A program made the position numbers and the translations under genes. From Novosphingobium huizhouense (GTDB taxonomy: Bacteria; Pseudomonadota; Alphaproteobacteria; Sphingomonadales; Sphingomonadaceae), in assembly GCF_020179475.1 (NCBI RefSeq), contig NZ_JAILXZ010000003.1, positions 1 through 64,000 on the forward strand: a DNA stretch of 64,000 nt. Direction: 5' to 3'. Of this stretch, positions 36,062 through 47,052 are shown piece after piece. The notes beneath the pieces were generated by a model. The model was given only the letters and a program-made list of their open reading frames with translations, did no database searches and had not been told where the DNA came from. Position 1 is the first letter of the stretch. Each line of letters starts with the position of its first letter.

Positions 36062-36699
36062 TGGGGCAGGAGAGCGCCGACCTGGCCGAGAACTACGCGG
36101 GCGCCTTCGACGGGCGCCTGCCGTTCGGCCAGCGTCCGGCGCTGCTGCTGATCGATCTGGTCGAAGCCTACCTCCAGCCGGGCTCGCCGCTTTATGCCGG
36201 GATCGAGGACGCGCTGGCGAGTGCCGTGCGCATGACGGCCGCGGCGCGCGCGGCGCGCATTCCGATCGTGTTCACCAATGTCGAATACCAGCCGGGCGGC
36301 GCGGACGGCGGCGTCTTCTTCCGCAAGGTTCCGGCGCTCAAGGTGTTCGAGAAGGGATCGCCGCTGGGCGCCTTTCCCGCCGTGCTGGCGCCGCAGGACG
36401 GCGATATCGTCGTCACCAAGCGCTATGCCTCGGCCTTCTTTGCCACGCATCTTGCCGCGACGCTGACCTCGCTGGGCGTCGATACGGTGCTGGTCTGCGG
36501 CACGTCGACGTCCGGGTGCATCCGGGCGACGGCGCTCGATGCCTGCCAGAACGGCTTCCTGCCGTTCGTGGTGCGCGATGCCTGCGGCGACCGGCACCAC
36601 GCCCCGCACGAGGCCAATCTGTTCGATCTTCAGGCCAAGTATGCCGAAGTGGTGAGCGAGGCCGAGGCGACCGCGCTGCTGGCCGCGATCGGGCGCTGA
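36061..36699 (+). CDS. Isochorismatase-fold cysteine hydrolase, N-carbamoylsarcosine-amidase-like
   Basis: A 212-residue hydrolase. The catalytic triad is D32 (LLIDLVEAY), K120 (TKRYASAF) and C153 (GTSTSGCIRAT), the pattern of N-carbamoylsarcosine amidase and related amidases. N-carbamoylsarcosine amidase works after ATP-dependent N-methylhydantoinase in creatinine breakdown, and the HyuA/B genes are in the same operon. A carbamoyl or amide product of HyuA/B is therefore a sensible substrate. It shares a base with the CaiB stop. Confidence 0.85.
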   Translation: MGQESADLAENYAGAFDGRLPFGQRPALLLIDLVEAYLQPGSPLYAGIEDALASAVRMTAAARAARIPIVFTNVEYQPGGADGGVFFRKVPALKVFEKGSPLGAFPAVLAPQDGDIVVTKRYASAFFATHLAATLTSLGVDTVLVCGTSTSGCIRATALDACQNGFLPFVVRDACGDRHHAPHEANLFDLQAKYAEVVSEAEATALLAAIGR

Positions 36700-36824
36700 T
36701 CGCGCGGCGCGTGGGGTCTTGCCGCGCCGGTAATTTGCGAGCCCCGTGACGATTGTTCTTTACAGTTAAGTCGATTGACCTAGCTTTTCCGACAGGAGCG
36801 GCGCCAGACCGCAAGGAGAGGCAG

Positions 36825-37585
36825 ATGAGTCTGTTCGACATGACCGGCAAGGTGGCGGTCATTACCGGATCGACGCGCGGCATAGGTCGCGCGATCGCCG
36901 AGGAAATGGCAACCCAGGGTGCGCGGGTGGTGATCTCGAGCCGCAAGCAGGATGCCTGCGATGCGGTCGCGGCCGAGATCAATCAACGCTTCGGCGAAGG
37001 CACGGCCACGCCGATCGCCGCGAGCATTTCGTCGAAGGAGGCGCTCGAGACGCTTGTCGAGCGCACCCAGGCCGAGGTCGGGCCGATCGACGTGCTCGTC
37101 TGCAATGCCGCAAGCAATCCGTACTATGGTCCGATGAGCGGGATCGGCGACGAGCAATTCCGCAAGATCATGGACAACAACGTGCTGTCCAACCACTGGC
37201 TGATCCAGCTGTGCCTGCCCGGGATGATCGCGCGGCGCGATGGGGCGGTGATCGTGGTGAGCTCGATTGGCGGACTGCGCGGATCGCCGACGATCGGGGC
37301 CTACTGCATATCGAAGGCAGCCGACATGCAACTGGTGCGCAACCTCGCGGTCGAGGTCGGGCAGCACAACATCCGCGCCAATGCGATCGCGCCGGGGCTC
37401 ATCCGCACCGACTTTGCCCGCGCGCTGTGGGACAATCCGGCAGCGGAAAAGGCCTACAACGAGAACCACCCGATGCGCCGGATCGGAATGCCCGAGGAAA
37501 TCGCGGGCGCCGCGGTATTCCTCGCCTCGAAAGCCGGCAGCTACGTCAACGGCCAGACGATCGTGGTCGATGGAGGATCGACGAT

Positions 37586-37589
<4 letters not shown>
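36825..37589 (+). CDS. Short-chain dehydrogenase/reductase
   Basis: A 254-residue classical SDR. The nucleotide motif is GSTRGIG (15-21), the structural NAAS lies near 94-97, and the catalytic residues are S147, Y160 and K164 (YCISK). ATG 36825 follows AAGGAGAGG at good spacing. It opens a second sub-operon after a 125-base gap downstream of the amidase gene, and its stop overlaps the BVMO start (ATGA). Together they suit oxidation of an alcohol to a ketone that the monooxygenase then converts to an ester or lactone. Confidence 0.93.
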
Positions 37590-39376
<1,787 letters not shown>

Positions 39377-39398
39377 TCGACCGCCACCGCTGAAAGCG

Positions 39399-39437
39399 AA
39401 AAGGCCGAGCCCTCCACACGGAAGGCTCGGCCTTTTT
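39399..39437 (+). terminator. Intrinsic terminator after BVMO
   Basis: AAGGCCGAGCC pairs with GGCTCGGCCTT across a 12-base loop, followed by a T-run (39433-39437). It lies between the BVMO stop and the converging tRNA gene and closes the catabolic cluster. Confidence 0.88.
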
Positions 39438-39441
39438 CGAT

Positions 39442-39518
39442 TGGTCGGGACGAGAGGATTCGAACCTCCGACCCCCACACCCCCAGTGTGATGCGCTACC
39501 AGGCTGCGCTACGTCCCG
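39442..39518 (-). tRNA. tRNA-Pro (anticodon GGG)
   Basis: A 77-base tRNA on the minus strand. The acceptor stem is CGGGACG/CGTCCCG, with discriminator A and an encoded CCA. The D arm is GCGC-AGCCTGGTA-GCGC. The anticodon stem is TCACA/TGTGG with loop CTGGGGG, so the anticodon is GGG (39482-39484), and the T arm contains GGTTCGAATCC. It decodes CCC and CCU proline codons. A good promoter lies upstream. Confidence 0.96.
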
Positions 39519-39531
39519 ACCGGAGCGGCGG

Positions 39532-39560
39532 CCTATAGGCAGGGCTTTGGATCATGGCAA
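39532..39560 (-). promoter_or_regulatory. Promoter of tRNA-Pro
   Basis: On the minus strand TTGCCA (39555-39560) and TATAGG (39532-39537) are separated by exactly 17 bases, a sigma-70-type arrangement. The -10 box ends 13 bases before the mature tRNA 5' end. Confidence 0.6.
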
Positions 39561-39740
39561 GGGGGTTGGCGAAGGTTCCGCGCCATTGCGAGGATCGCGC
39601 GCGGCGCGTGGGTTCGATTGCCTTGACGCGGCAAGGCTGCTAGGCGCGCGGCCACGTTGTTTTCCCTGTGGTTGCGCGGGCACTCGTGCCTCGCGCGCCG
39701 CCTGAAAAGAGTTCCAGCCGATCCCATGAACGGTCCTGCC

Positions 39741-40073
39741 ATGTTTGCCCTTCTCGCTTCTGCCGCGCCCGCTGCGGCGTCGAACGAGCCGCCGGCCTAT
39801 CTCCAGTTCCTGCCCCTGATCGCGATGGGGGCGGTGTTCTATTTCCTGATCCTGCGCCCGCAGATGCGCCGGCAGAAGGAGCATCAGGCCAAGCTCGCCG
39901 GAATCCAGAAGGGCGACCAGGTGGTGACCGCCGGCGGCCTCATCGCCAAGGTGATCAAGGTCGACGAAACCACGGTCGATCTCGAACTCGCGCCCAACGT
40001 GCGGGTGAAGGCGGTCAAGTCGACGATCGGCGACATCGTGCCGCCCGCCGGCGCCAAGCCCGCCAACGACTGA
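39741..40073 (+). CDS. yajC: Preprotein translocase subunit YajC
   Basis: A roughly 110-residue membrane protein with one N-terminal helix (YLQFLPLIAMGAVFYFLILRP) and the family motif RPQMRRQKEHQ followed by GDQVVTAGGLIAKVIKVDE. It associates with SecDF at the Sec translocon. The chosen ATG is 39741; ATG 39726 would add five residues and neither has a strong ribosome site. It is the first gene of yajC-secD-secF, the usual order. Confidence 0.92.
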   Translation: MFALLASAAPAAASNEPPAYLQFLPLIAMGAVFYFLILRPQMRRQKEHQAKLAGIQKGDQVVTAGGLIAKVIKVDETTVDLELAPNVRVKAVKSTIGDIVPPAGAKPAND

Positions 40074-40095
40074 TCCTTCCAGCAGGACGATACCG

Positions 40096-41697
40096 ATGCT
40101 CGAATTTCCCCGCTGGAAGGTGATCTGGCTCTGGGCGCTGACGCTGGTCTGCGCGCTCGCAGCCGTGCCTTCGCTGACTTCGATGACCAACATCCGGCTG
40201 CCGGCGTCGCTGCCGCAGCCCAAGGTCAACCTCGGCCTCGACCTCGCCGGCGGCAGCCACATCCTGCTCGAGGCCGATCCTTCGCAGGTGCGCCAGCAGC
40301 GCATCGAGGGCATGGATGAGAGCGTCCGCGGCAAGCTCAAGGCGGAGAACATCCGCATCAGCGACATTTCGAACAACAACGGCGCGCTGAGCTTCCTCGT
40401 CGAGGACCCGGGCAAGGTCGACGCCGTGCGCGAGGCGATCCTGCCGCTGACCAACGGGGCAGGCCTGACCGGCAAGCGCGACTGGACGATCACCGTCGCC
40501 GACGGCAACCGCTTCGTCCTGACGCCGACGCAGGAAGGCATCGACCAGGCGGTGAGCCAGGCGATGGACACCGCGGTCGAAGTGGTGCGCAAGCGCATCG
40601 ACGCGCTGGGGACCAAGGAGCCGACGATCATCCGCCAGGGCGCGCAGCGGATCGTCGTGCAGGTGCCGGGCCTGCAGGACCCGCAGCAGCTCAAGAACCT
40701 GCTCGGCCAGACTGCCAAGCTCGAATTCAAGCTGGTCGACAGCACTGCGCTTCCCTCCGACGTCGCGCGCGGCATCGCGCCTCCTGGCAGCGAGATCGTG
40801 CCTTACGCCAATGCCGGCGAGGGCGGCGGCGCACCGGCGATCGCGGTCAAGCGCCTCGGCGGCATCCGCGGCGACGAACTGACCAATGCGCAGATGTCGA
40901 ACAACCAGCAGACCAACGAGCCGGTCGTCAACATCACCTTCAACACCGAAGGCGGCGCGAAGTTCGCCAAGCTCACGACGCAGAACGTCGGCAAGCCGTT
41001 CGCCATCATTCTTGACGGCAAGGTGCTTTCGGCGCCCAACATCAACGAGCCGATCCTTGGCGGCAGCGCGGTGATCTCGGGCCGCTTCACCACCGAAAGC
41101 GCGAATGCTCTGGCCATCTCGCTGCGCTCGGGCGCGCTGCCGGTCGACCTGAAGGTCGTCGAAGAGCGCACCGTCGGCCCCGACCTCGGCGCGGACTCGA
41201 TCCGCAAGGGCATGATCGCGATGGGCGTCGGCACGCTCGCGCTCGCGGTGTTCATCCTCGTCACCTATGGCCGGTTCGGGGTCTATGCCTGCATCGCGCT
41301 GGTCATCAACGTGCTGATGATCCTGGGCATCATGGGGCTGATCGGGACCACCTTGACGCTGCCGGGCATTGCCGGTTTCGTGCTGACGATCGGCGCGGCG
41401 GTCGACGCCAACGTGCTGATCAACGAGCGCATCCGCGAGGAGCGCCATCGCGGACGGCGCGTCGTCGCTGCGGTCGAGATGGGCTACAAGGAAGCCAGCC
41501 GCGCGATCTTCGATGCCAACATCACCAACGTGATCGCCGCTGCGCTGATGTTCGCGTTCGGCTCGGGTCCGGTAAAGGGCTTTGCGGTCGTGCTGATGAT
41601 CGGCATCGCGACCTCGGTGTTCACCGCGGTCACGCTCACTCGCCTGTGGGTCGCGCAGTGGCTGCGTCGCGCGCGCCCTGTCGACCTGAACCTGTAA
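40096..41697 (+). CDS. secD: Protein translocase subunit SecD
   Basis: A 533-residue RND-type membrane protein that uses proton motive force to help pull exported proteins from SecYEG. It has an N-terminal helix, a first periplasmic domain with LGLDLAGGSHILLE, and a C-terminal five-helix bundle with GVGTLALAVFILVTYGRFGVY-type segments and VDANVLINERIREE. It lies 22 bases after yajC and 15 before secF. Confidence 0.97.
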   Translation: MLEFPRWKVIWLWALTLVCALAAVPSLTSMTNIRLPASLPQPKVNLGLDLAGGSHILLEADPSQVRQQRIEGMDESVRGKLKAENIRISDISNNNGALSFLVEDPGKVDAVREAILPLTNGAGLTGKRDWTITVADGNRFVLTPTQEGIDQAVSQAMDTAVEVVRKRIDALGTKEPTIIRQGAQRIVVQVPGLQDPQQLKNLLGQTAKLEFKLVDSTALPSDVARGIAPPGSEIVPYANAGEGGGAPAIAVKRLGGIRGDELTNAQMSNNQQTNEPVVNITFNTEGGAKFAKLTTQNVGKPFAIILDGKVLSAPNINEPILGGSAVISGRFTTESANALAISLRSGALPVDLKVVEERTVGPDLGADSIRKGMIAMGVGTLALAVFILVTYGRFGVYACIALVINVLMILGIMGLIGTTLTLPGIAGFVLTIGAAVDANVLINERIREERHRGRRVVAAVEMGYKEASRAIFDANITNVIAAALMFAFGSGPVKGFAVVLMIGIATSVFTAVTLTRLWVAQWLRRARPVDLNL

Positions 41698-41712
41698 GAG
41701 GAGAAGAGGCAG

Positions 41713-42690
41713 ATGAAGCTCCTCAAGCTCGTTCCCGATCACACCAACATCCACTTCCTCAAGTGGCGCGTGCCCTTCTACATCGTCAGCGTGCTGCTGA
41801 TGGCGGCGAGCTGGGGCCTGGTGCTGACCAAGGGCCTCAACCTCGGCGTCGATTTCGTCGGCGGGCAGATGATCCGCGTGACCTTCGAACGCAGCGCCGA
41901 AGCGCCGGTAGGCGCGCTGCGCGGCGAAGTGGCCAGGCTCGGCTACGGCGAGCCGATCATCCAGCGCTACGGCAAGCCCAACGAGATCTCGATCCGGATG
42001 AAGCTGCCCGAAGGCGCCGATCACGATCCGGCGCTGTCGGACAAGATGGCGCGCACGATCACCGCCGACGTCAAGAAGAACCACGCCGATGCTCGGATCG
42101 ACGGCGTCGACTCGGTTTCCGGCAAGGTCTCCAAGGAGCTTGGCTGGGACGCCTTCAAGGCGCTGGGCCTCGCCGCGCTGGCGGTTGCGGCCTACATCTG
42201 GCTGCGCTTCGAATGGCAGTTCGGCATCGGCGCGTTGCTCAGCCTTGTCCACGACGTGACGCTGACGCTCGGCATGTTCGCGCTGACGCAGATGGAGTTC
42301 GACCTCAATATCGTCGCCGCGTTGCTGACGCTGATCGGCTACTCGCTCAACGACACGATCGTGGTCTACGACCGCATCCGCGAGAACCTGAAGAAGTTCC
42401 GCAAGATGCCGATGCCCGAACTGCTCGACCTTTCGGTCAACGAGACGCTGGCGCGCACGATCGTGACCTCGCTGTCGATGCTGATCACGCTGGTGGCGCT
42501 GCTGCTGCTGGGGCCCGAAGTGATCTTCGGCTTCACCGCCGCAATCACGCTCGGCATCTTCGTCGGCACCTACAGCTCGATCTACATGGCAGCGCCCATC
42601 CTGATCTGGCTCAAGGTGAACCCGAAGAGCTTCGTGCCGACCGAGACCGCGCTGGAAAAGCAGGAACGGCTGGCTCGCGAAGGCGTGTAA
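41713..42690 (+). CDS. secF: Protein translocase subunit SecF
   Basis: A 325-residue partner of SecD. Typical stretches are LNLGVDFVGGQMIRV, IGYSLNDTIVVYDRIRENL and NETLARTIVTSLSMLITL. Six membrane helices are expected. ATG 41713 follows AGGAGAAGAGGC. It is the last gene of the operon, with a strong terminator 23 bases after its stop. Confidence 0.97.
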   Translation: MKLLKLVPDHTNIHFLKWRVPFYIVSVLLMAASWGLVLTKGLNLGVDFVGGQMIRVTFERSAEAPVGALRGEVARLGYGEPIIQRYGKPNEISIRMKLPEGADHDPALSDKMARTITADVKKNHADARIDGVDSVSGKVSKELGWDAFKALGLAALAVAAYIWLRFEWQFGIGALLSLVHDVTLTLGMFALTQMEFDLNIVAALLTLIGYSLNDTIVVYDRIRENLKKFRKMPMPELLDLSVNETLARTIVTSLSMLITLVALLLLGPEVIFGFTAAITLGIFVGTYSSIYMAAPILIWLKVNPKSFVPTETALEKQERLAREGV

Positions 42691-42712
42691 GCGATAGAGA
42701 CTGAAGGTTCTT

Positions 42713-42747
42713 GGCGGGTCGGAGGCGAATGCTTCCGGCCCGCTTTT
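42713..42747 (+). terminator. Intrinsic terminator after secF
   Basis: A GC-rich stem (GCGGGTCGGAGGC pairing with GCTTCCGGCCCGC, with small mismatches) is followed by TTTT. It lies between secF and the converging glycosyltransferase gene, whose stop is at 42753. Confidence 0.8.
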
Positions 42748-42752
42748 CCGTA

Positions 42753-43934
42753 TCAGGCGATCTCGTCGTAGATTTCGGCGAGCGCGGCTGCATTGGCCTC
42801 CCAGCTGAAGCGCGCGACGGTCGCGGCGACCTCCGCCTGGCTCGGCGGCGCTTCGAGCAGCGACCGGACGCCCTCTGCGATCGCTTCGGGGGTGCGGGCA
42901 ACGATCCGGCCGGCGGCCGGGGAGGTCACCACCTCCCGCGCGCCGCCGATGTCGGCAATGACCACCGGCGTGCCGCAGGCGAGCGCTTCGATCCAGGCGT
43001 TGGCGAGCCCTTCGCGTTCCGAGGGCAGGACCATCACGTCCGCCGCGCTCAGCAGGGCCGGCAGGTGTTCGTGCCCCACCGATCCGAGAAACCGGACGCG
43101 CGCGGCGACCCCGCTGCGCTCGGCGAGCGCGCGCAGCGTCGCCTCCTCGGCTCCTTCCCCCGCCAGCACGAGGCGTACGTCGTCGGGCAAATGGGGCAGC
43201 GCGCGAATGGCGAGGTCCTGGCCCTTGATCGCGAGCAGTGCGCCGACGCAGACAATCATGCGCCCTTCGGGCGAGATCCCGAGGCCCGGGATGGTCGAGA
43301 CCCGTTGGCGGGCGGCGGCACGCGGCAGGGGCGTGAAGCGCCGATGGTCGAGCCCGGTGTAATGGACGCGAACGCCGCGCGGCGCCAGCCCGAGCGCCGC
43401 CATGTCGCGCCCGAGGGCAGCCGACACCGCGAGCACCGCGCTGGCGGCACAGGCAGCCTTGCGCATCTGCCGCAGGGCGCTCGCCCGCGTGCCCCAGTAA
43501 TGGATATCGGACCCGCGCGCCTTGATCGCCAAGGGCAGCCCGAGCGCCGCGGCGAGGCGCGCGGCGGCGGGACCGTCGGGATAGAAGAACTGCGCATCGA
43601 TCAGGTCGAACCGCCGCTCGGCGTGGAGCGAGCGCGCCAGCGGCAGAAGCGCCCGCGCGATCAGGGCCGCATTGAACGGCCCCGACAGGCCGGGCAGGAG
43701 CGGGAAGCGCGGGTGGTGGACATCGACGCCGTCGACCTGCTCCTGCGCCGGAATGGCCTCGAGCGACCGGTAGCGCTGAAGCCGGACCGGCGGCAGCCCG
43801 ATCGGGTTGAGCACGGTGACATCCCAGTCACCCCGCGCGGCGAGGGCGCTCGCCTGGCGCGCGACGAAGCGGCCGAACGCCGGGCGTTGCGGCGCCGGAA
43901 ACAGCGTCGAGATCGACAGCAGCCGCCGCTTCAC
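42753..43934 (-). CDS. Glycosyltransferase family 4 protein
   Basis: A 393-residue GT-B-fold glycosyltransferase. The N-terminal acceptor half begins LLSISTLFPAPQRPAFGRF. The C-terminal nucleotide-sugar half has VCVGALLAIKGQDLAIRAL, LAGEG and the E-x7-E motif region EREGLANAWIEALACGTPV. No membrane helix is seen. It probably adds a sugar in exopolysaccharide, lipid or cell-surface glycan synthesis, but no polysaccharide genes are adjacent. It lies 12 bases after the XRE regulator stop on the same strand, so the two may share a transcript. Confidence 0.88.
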   Translation of the reverse strand: MKRRLLSISTLFPAPQRPAFGRFVARQASALAARGDWDVTVLNPIGLPPVRLQRYRSLEAIPAQEQVDGVDVHHPRFPLLPGLSGPFNAALIARALLPLARSLHAERRFDLIDAQFFYPDGPAAARLAAALGLPLAIKARGSDIHYWGTRASALRQMRKAACAASAVLAVSAALGRDMAALGLAPRGVRVHYTGLDHRRFTPLPRAAARQRVSTIPGLGISPEGRMIVCVGALLAIKGQDLAIRALPHLPDDVRLVLAGEGAEEATLRALAERSGVAARVRFLGSVGHEHLPALLSAADVMVLPSEREGLANAWIEALACGTPVVIADIGGAREVVTSPAAGRIVARTPEAIAEGVRSLLEAPPSQAEVAATVARFSWEANAAALAEIYDEIA

Positions 43935-43946
43935 GGTCTTGGGAAA

Positions 43947-44519
43947 TCAGAGACGGCGCACCAGCATCTCGGCAACGCCGATCCATGCCGGCTGGTCGAT
44001 GACGATCTGGCGCTGTCCGATGCCAGGGGGCAGCAGCGAGACCCGCCCGCTTTCGTGATCGATCATCCGCCCGAAGGCGAAGCGACCGGCCGGACGAGGC
44101 ACGAGCACGTCGCGGTTGAGGGCGCGGGCGAAGTCTTCAGGCGCGCATTGCCGAAGCCATACCTGGTCCCCTGCGCGATATTCCCCGACGCTCGCCTCCA
44201 CGCCGAGCACGACGACCGGCGTATCCCCGTCGGGGGCCAGCGGAAACACCGCTTCCATCGGCCGCGACAGGGCTTCGGGGCCCGCCGCGCCGAGCTTGGC
44301 CACCATCGCGGTCGGCCGGTCGCTCTCCGCGCCGACGAGCAACTGCGGATCGACGTCGAGCGCCGCGCCGATCCGGTTCATCCAGGCGAGCGACAGCGAC
44401 CGCATGCCCGTCTCGAGACGGCCGATGGTCTGCGCCGTGGTCGGCGGATTGCAGCGCGCGGCTACGTCGGCGAGGGTCAGGCCCTTCTGGCGACGGATGT
44501 CGCGAATTCGATTTATCAT
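43947..44519 (-). CDS. XRE-type regulator with S24-like C-terminal domain
   Basis: A 190-residue protein with an N-terminal lambda-repressor helix-turn-helix (IRDIRRQKGLTLADVA and QTIGRLETGMRSL) and a C-terminal beta-rich domain. The latter has SVGEYRAGDQVWLRQ and a later RMIDHESGRVSLLPP, resembling LexA/S24 sensor domains. The lysine of the peptidase dyad is not evident, so self-cleavage is doubtful. ATG 44519 is used. It is divergent from the DUF6456 gene across 135 bases and upstream of the glycosyltransferase. Confidence 0.8.
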   Translation of the reverse strand: MINRIRDIRRQKGLTLADVAARCNPPTTAQTIGRLETGMRSLSLAWMNRIGAALDVDPQLLVGAESDRPTAMVAKLGAAGPEALSRPMEAVFPLAPDGDTPVVVLGVEASVGEYRAGDQVWLRQCAPEDFARALNRDVLVPRPAGRFAFGRMIDHESGRVSLLPPGIGQRQIVIDQPAWIGVAEMLVRRL

Positions 44520-44654
44520 GGCACGGCGGCTTTCGTCATGGGATCGGCGGTGGCGTGCGACGTTATGCTTTCCTACAATCCACCATTTCGGGCAAGTGAT
44601 ACTATCGTTCCGTATTTGTTCCTTGGGCTGTTGTGCAGAAGGTGGGCGATCGAC

Positions 44655-45128
44655 ATGGCGCAAGTTCTGGAAGAGCGTGAATTGACCTCGGAAGGTCCCC
44701 AGCTTCACCGCACAGATGGAGCCAAGTCCCGGAGCGTCAAGGTAAATATCGCGGAAAGCCCGCTGACCTGGCTTCATGCTCGCGGTCATCTGAGCGACCG
44801 CCGGTTCCTTGCCGGCGAGCGCCTGCGGCGCGATTGGGAGACCGCGCAGCTCGCCCCGGTCGTGACGATGCGTTGGAATCCGGTTCGGCTGAATCGCGAT
44901 CACCGGCACGATCTGACCGCCGGGGAGCGCCAACTGGCGGCTGCTAGGCGGTTCGATTCGGCCATCGCAGCAGCCGGAAGCGGGCTATCCGACGTGCTCT
45001 GGCGCGTGGTCTGCGCCGGCGAGGGGCTGCCGGCGGCGGAGCGAGCGCTCGGCTGGCCGGCACGAAGCGCGAAGCTGGTGCTCGGTATCGCACTCGACCG
45101 CGTCGCCGACTTCTATCGCATTCCCTGA
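44655..45128 (+). CDS. DUF6456 domain protein
   Basis: A 157-residue protein of the DUF6456 family, common in alphaproteobacteria and probably DNA-binding. Recognisable stretches are SPLTWLHARG, FLAGERLRRDWE, and LSDVLWRVVCAGEGLPAAER followed by an HTH-like WPARSAKLVLGIALDRVADFY. ATG 44655 follows AAGGTGGGCGATCGAC. It is divergent from the XRE regulator. The N-terminal 40 residues are probably disordered. Confidence 0.8.
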   Translation: MAQVLEERELTSEGPQLHRTDGAKSRSVKVNIAESPLTWLHARGHLSDRRFLAGERLRRDWETAQLAPVVTMRWNPVRLNRDHRHDLTAGERQLAAARRFDSAIAAAGSGLSDVLWRVVCAGEGLPAAERALGWPARSAKLVLGIALDRVADFYRIP

Positions 45129-45218
45129 GCGCGCCGGCTGCCGACGCGGCCATTTCGCAGCTTCCCCAACGGGCCAGCAGGCGGTAACGCTTGCAACGAT
45201 CTGTTCAGGGAGCAAAAA

Positions 45219-47030
45219 ATGGAACGTCGGCAGTTTCTGGCATACTCGGGCAGCGCCGTGGCCGCGCTGGGTCTTTCCTGGCCGATGCGCGTGCTGGCCG
45301 AAGGGAGCGCGGACCAGGCGCTCAATGCGCTGCTGGACAAGATCTTCTACGACGAACTTCTGCTGAGCCCCGAGCAGGCGACGAGCATGGGGCTCGACAC
45401 CGGGCCGCGCCGCGAACTGCGTGCGCGCCTCAGCGACAGCAGCGAGGCCGGCCGGGATGCGGCCGAGGCCTTCACCCGCGAGGCGCTGCGCAAGATCCGC
45501 GCGTTCGATCCTGCCAGCCTGAGCGATGCTGGCAAGCGCATCCGCGATATTGCCGCCTACAAGTACGAACAGGAACTCGTCGCCCGGCCGCTTGGCGTGG
45601 ACGGCGTGCAATCGCCCTATCCGATCACCCAGCAGGATGGCGCCTACTTCGGCATTCCCGACTTCCTCGACAGCCAGCACCCGATCGAGACGATCGAAGA
45701 CGCCGAAGCCTATCTCTCGCGCCTGCGCTTCTTCCGCTACACGCTCGACGAGCAGACCGAAGACCAGCGGTGCAAGGCGGCCAAGGGCATCCTCGCGCCG
45801 GGCTGGTCGCTCGATCTCGCGCTCGGCCAGATGAAGAAGCTGCGCCAGAGCGCGCCCGAGCAGAACGGCATGGTGCGCTCGCTCGTGACCCGCGCGGCGG
45901 CGAAGAATCTCGCCGGCGACTGGGAGGCCCGCGCCGCACGGATCGTCGCCAACGAAATCTATCCCGCGCTCGATCGCCAGATCGCGCTGGTCGAGCGCCT
46001 GCGTCGCACCACCCGGCCCGGTGACGGGGCGTGGCGCCTGCCGCGTGGTGACGAGATCTACCGCGCGGCGCTCGCCCAGGCGACGACCACGACGATGACG
46101 CCCGAGGAGATCCACAAGATCGGGCTCGAGCAGGTGGCCGACATCACCGCCCAGCTTGACGGCATCCTGAAGGGGGCGGGCTATGCGAGCGGCAACGTCG
46201 GTGCGCGGCTGACCGCGCTCAACCATGCCGGCGACCAGCTCTACCCCGACACCGACGAGGGCCGCGCCGCGCTGCTCAAGGACCTTAACGCCGGGGTTGC
46301 GGCGATGCAGGCCAAGTTGCCGCGCGCCTTCGCCGATGTTCCGAGCGAAAAGCTCGAGATCCGGCGCGTGCCCGTCGAGATCCAGGACGGGGCCCCCAAC
46401 GGCTACTACTATTCGGCGACGCTCGACGGCTCGCGCCCGGCGATCTACTGGATCAACCTCAAGTCGACGGGCGACTGGCCGCGCTACTCGCTGCCGGCGC
46501 TGACCTACCACGAAGGCGTGCCGGGCCATCACCTGCAGGGCGGCTACAGCCGCACCGCCGGGGCGCTGCCGATGATGCTGAAGGACTTCTTCCTGTCGGC
46601 CTATGGCGAGGGCTGGGCGCTCTACGCCGAGCAGCTCGCCGACGAACTGGGCGGGTACAACGGGATCGAGCGCGCAGGCTACCTGCAGTCGTTCCTGTTC
46701 CGCGCGGCGCGGCTGGTGGTCGATACCGGGCTAAACCACTACAAGTGGAGCCGCGAGAAGGCGACCGACTACCTCGTTACCACCGTCGGCTTCCCGCGTG
46801 CGCGCGCACAGCGCGAGATCGAACGCTACTGCGCATCGATCGGCCAGGCCTGCAGCTACAAGATCGGCCATACCGCATGGGTGCGCGCCCGCAAGAAGGC
46901 CGAGGCGGCGCTGGGTGCCAAGTTCAGCCTGCCCTGGTTCCACGAAGTGCTGAAGGAAGGGGTGATGCCGCTCTCGATGCTCGAGGCGCGGATCGAGCAG
47001 CGCACCGCCGAACGCCTGCGCGCCGCCTGA
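45219..47030 (+). CDS. DUF885 hydrolase, copy 1
   Basis: A 603-residue secreted protein of the DUF885 family, likely a zinc-dependent peptidase-like hydrolase. The N terminus MERRQFLAYSGSAVAAL is Tat-like (ERRQFL). The putative metal site is YHEGVPGHHLQ with a downstream EGWALYAEQL. About 25-30 residues of signal precede the mature part. It is followed, 22 bases on, by a paralogue of nearly the same length. The start has GGGAGC upstream. The substrate is unknown; some family members are carboxypeptidase-like. Confidence 0.88.
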   Translation: MERRQFLAYSGSAVAALGLSWPMRVLAEGSADQALNALLDKIFYDELLLSPEQATSMGLDTGPRRELRARLSDSSEAGRDAAEAFTREALRKIRAFDPASLSDAGKRIRDIAAYKYEQELVARPLGVDGVQSPYPITQQDGAYFGIPDFLDSQHPIETIEDAEAYLSRLRFFRYTLDEQTEDQRCKAAKGILAPGWSLDLALGQMKKLRQSAPEQNGMVRSLVTRAAAKNLAGDWEARAARIVANEIYPALDRQIALVERLRRTTRPGDGAWRLPRGDEIYRAALAQATTTTMTPEEIHKIGLEQVADITAQLDGILKGAGYASGNVGARLTALNHAGDQLYPDTDEGRAALLKDLNAGVAAMQAKLPRAFADVPSEKLEIRRVPVEIQDGAPNGYYYSATLDGSRPAIYWINLKSTGDWPRYSLPALTYHEGVPGHHLQGGYSRTAGALPMMLKDFFLSAYGEGWALYAEQLADELGGYNGIERAGYLQSFLFRAARLVVDTGLNHYKWSREKATDYLVTTVGFPRARAQREIERYCASIGQACSYKIGHTAWVRARKKAEAALGAKFSLPWFHEVLKEGVMPLSMLEARIEQRTAERLRAA

Positions 47031-47052
47031 TCGCACGAAGGGACCGCATTTC

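Noticed and set aside
39442..39518. tRNA-Pro 3' end as an island attachment site for the catabolic cluster
   Set aside because: No second copy of the tRNA end was noticed in the window, and a terminator lies between the cluster and the tRNA; a genome-wide check would be needed.
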